A stretch of 14,050 nucleotides of DNA. It comes from Marinospirillum sp. GTDB lineage: Bacteria > Pseudomonadota > Gammaproteobacteria > Pseudomonadales > Halomonadaceae. Shown here in pieces: positions 12,342 through 14,050 of this stretch; position 1 is the stretch's first letter, and every line of letters begins with the position of its first letter. Both the position numbers and the translations under genes were made by a program. The stretch covers positions 1 to 14,050 of the forward strand of contig NZ_JACUUA010000081.1 in assembly GCF_014859565.1 (NCBI RefSeq), read 5' to 3'. Below the pieces are notes generated by a model, which saw nothing but the letters and a program-made list of their open reading frames with translations, ran no database searches and had not been told where the DNA came from.

Positions 12342-12856
12342 ATGACCTGCTCCCAGCATGAGAATTCTGCCGACGGCCAGCCCGACTCTCCAAGCTGGCG
12401 GTCTGATTTTAATTTTCTCAAAGCCTCAAGAAGGTCATTAAGCTGCAATCCGGTGGAAGGCGATCAATTACCCATCATGTTAAATACAAGCTACTGGATC
12501 GCAATCATGATTTTTATTCAGGCTGCTTGCTTGTCACTAATATTAAGTTTACCCATGATCAGAATGATGAGTCTGACGGTTCGGGTTCATGTGTTTTTGA
12601 AGGTTTCTCACCACTTGAGGCACAGCCTCGAATGGATGTGGCCATAAAGGATTTTCCGCTGGTGAAACGATGGCCTGATACACGAAGGGATGTATTCAAT
12701 GATTCTGGCATGCTGATCCATCGTGAAGAATTCTTTCCATTGAAGAGCATCAGCTCAGATCAATACCACTATTATCGTCAACATGTTGATGCAAGATGTC
12801 CCAGCCTGGAGGAGGCTTTTTCATGCCGCAATCCAGAGGAGCCCAGAAATGTCTAA
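12342..12856 (+). pseudogene. Frameshifted hypothetical gene
   Basis: Two plus-strand frames join into one protein of about 171 aa if one T is added in the T-rich run near 12407-12416. Before it reads MTCSQHENSADGQPDSPSWR (ATG at 12342, or 12333); after it reads FSQSLKKVIKLQ...KYKLLDRNHDFYSGCLLVTN and on to a stop at 12854-12856. Codon use looks like real protein on both sides of the shift. The product is unrecognised. Its end overlaps the next start (ATGTCTAA), so the two genes were co-translated. The shift may be a mutation or a homopolymer sequencing error. Confidence 0.55.
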
Positions 12857-13157
12857 AACTGACAAGCAGAGAGAGGTAATCCCTCTCTTTTTGAAGTCAA
12901 AGCATGATCGTAACAAGGATGCGCAGCTTATATCCGAATCCAAAGAGCTGTGTGGTCAGCCTCTGCTTGTTTTTCATTCAGACAAAGCACCGCTCTATGG
13001 CGGCCAGAATGCTGAGCATGTTGCCGCAAAGAATAAAGCGTCATTCCCACTAATCGCCACATTGCCGTTATTGGTGGTACCGGATCAGGGAAATCATCTG
13101 GCTTTATGCGGCCAGCGGCGATCAGGCTAATCTTGTACATACCACCCCCTTTAACTT
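12849..13157 (+). pseudogene. Frameshifted, truncated P-loop ATPase gene
   Basis: It starts MSKTDKQREVIPLFLKSKHD after GAGGAG 8 bases upstream. The frame is good to about AEHVAAKNK; adding one A at the AAA near 13035 then gives SVIPTNRHIAVIGGTGSGKS, a clear Walker A motif (GGTGSGKSS at 13073-13099) followed by GFMRPAAIRLI. The rest of the ATPase is absent, because the convergent methyltransferase gene ends at 13158. The context fits a DNA-transfer or AAA-type ATPase of a conjugative element, but only the P-loop is identifiable. Unshifted, the frame stays open to 13130. Confidence 0.55.
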
Positions 13158-14012
13158 CTATCCCAAAGCGCTCGTATTGCACCAGAATCCATCAAACCCT
13201 TGTCGTGCAAACAGTTCAGCTTGAATCCCTACAAATTGCCGAACCTTCTCAGTGGCTATCCATCGCCGACCATTGCGCTCTGATGCCAGGCCAACTTTAT
13301 TGGAGCCGGCAAAAAGGTCAATAACCAGCTGATCTGGTGTGGTTGCAAACTGAATAAGGCGTTCGGCCATGCTGGTTGGAAACATTGCGCCATGCCCTGG
13401 CAGATCCAATTCACGGGCAATTCGATGCACCATCCGTGTATCGGCACAAGCATGGCCATGCTTCAGGACGTTCTTTTGGATTTTCCCGGGTGTTGCATTG
13501 CTATAGCTGCTAGCGCGCAATCGATAAGCCCCATCACCATAACTGATGGTTCGCTGATTGCCCTCGGCCAGAAACTTTAAATGACGGTCATTATGGGGCT
13601 GCAGGATGCGCCGATTATCCGTCAGTACATCCATAGGGCTGTTGGTCATCCAGATGATCGGCTCATAGCCAGTGCAAAGCTGTGTCCGAATGGCCTTCAT
13701 GTTCTCACCGGTACGACAAGCCCAGCGGGTCGGCCCCGGTGGTTTTGATGGATTCTCCCAAATCAAGCGATCCATAAGGAAAAGACCCAGTCTTTTTTTC
13801 AGCGCCAGCACAAGCTCTTCAAGATAAGTGCTGCGCGAAGGCATGCCTGCTTCAAAAATGTCATTGCTGACATTCAGCATAATGGATCCTCCCAATGCAA
13901 GGGACTGCACCACCGGTTCCAATGACTGGCAAATGAAATCAACATACACATCAACATCTGGATTGCCATATTGCCGGGCAACCCGCAGCGGATAAGGTGC
14001 CCTGTGTGTCAA
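13158..14012 (-). CDS. Beta-class DNA methyltransferase (N6-adenine or N4-cytosine), 5' truncated
   Basis: SAM-dependent DNA methyltransferase of the N6_N4_Mtase family, order IV-target region-I (M.PvuII-like). Residue numbers from the TTG at 14012: PYPLRVARQYGNPDVDVYVD (6-25) is the downstream side of motif IV, GGSIMLNVSNDIFE (41-54) follows, ENPSKPPGPTRW (86-97) lies in the middle, and the SAM-binding motif I is DLFAGSNKVGLA (232-243). The expected [S/D]PPY reads RAPY: the first proline is replaced exactly where the 51-bp terminal repeat begins. Residues 1-4 therefore come from the repeat, and the true N-terminus lies outside the window. No restriction enzyme is adjacent, so it may be an orphan, for self-protection or regulation. 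Confidence 0.9.
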   Translation of the reverse strand: MTHRAPYPLRVARQYGNPDVDVYVDFICQSLEPVVQSLALGGSIMLNVSNDIFEAGMPSRSTYLEELVLALKKRLGLFLMDRLIWENPSKPPGPTRWACRTGENMKAIRTQLCTGYEPIIWMTNSPMDVLTDNRRILQPHNDRHLKFLAEGNQRTISYGDGAYRLRASSYSNATPGKIQKNVLKHGHACADTRMVHRIARELDLPGHGAMFPTSMAERLIQFATTPDQLVIDLFAGSNKVGLASERNGRRWIATEKVRQFVGIQAELFARQGFDGFWCNTSALG

Positions 14013-14050
14013 CCTAAGCCTGAGCCAACTGATTTTGAGATAACATACAA
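14000..14050. repeat. Right copy of the 51-bp terminal inverted repeat
   Basis: Perfect reverse complement of bases 1-51. It is joined to the methyltransferase gene inside its catalytic motif, so it does not look native to that gene. Confidence 0.95.

Noticed and set aside
1..14050. Complete circular element
   Set aside because: The terminal repeats are inverted, not direct, and genes are truncated at both ends.

Overview
The window looks like a fragment of a larger gammaproteobacterial mobile element, most likely a plasmid or integrative element. The reasons are an EndA-type periplasmic endonuclease, a dUTPase and an HU protein that all resemble gammaproteobacterial versions, tRNA genes with encoded CCA ends, an IS200/IS605 insertion, a stand-alone DNA methyltransferase and the remains of a P-loop ATPase gene. 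No replication, partition or phage structural gene is recognisable. Both ends carry the same perfect 51-bp sequence in inverted orientation (1-51 and 14000-14050), and the genes at both ends lack their 5' parts.

Left end, 1-1835: a compact CRISPR-Cas locus. The C-terminal part of a Cas12 effector has a complete RuvC triad and a split zinc finger. It is followed by a nested hairpin containing a short anti-repeat, a plausible promoter, and nine 24-25-nt repeats separated by unusually short 17-19-nt spacers. Short repeats with 17-18-nt spacers, the RuvC architecture and the candidate accessory RNA point to the type V-C/V-D group (Cas12c/Cas12d, scoutRNA-dependent systems). No cas1 or other adaptation gene is in the window.

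1879-8735, all minus strand apart from tnpA: a run of accessory genes. In transcription order these are a 75-aa protein with an overlapping 32-aa ORF, a membrane-anchored 418-aa protein, HU with its own terminator, dUTPase, a 148-aa protein, a coiled-coil gene, endA and a 192-aa protein with a serine-rich tail. The coiled-coil gene is split by an intact IS605-type element (tnpA and tnpB divergent, about 3643-5413).

8765-9971: a minus-strand tRNA cluster: Gly(TCC), Ile2(CAT), a Ser(GCT) remnant, Arg(CCT), Ser(TGA), a Pro-like tRNA with a TTG anticodon, and Trp(CCA). Upstream of it are a 31-nt match to the 23S rRNA GTPase-centre region and an 18-bp palindrome. A related palindrome lies upstream of the 418-aa gene. 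Most of these tRNAs read codons that are rare in many proteobacteria, which suggests translational supplementation by the element.

9972-12104: a 48-aa putative membrane peptide, a HEAT-repeat-like protein and an unknown 228-aa protein with its own terminator.

12105-14050: an apparently non-coding gap, two frameshifted plus-strand genes (the second containing a Walker A motif), and a beta-class DNA methyltransferase whose catalytic motif is broken exactly at the terminal repeat.
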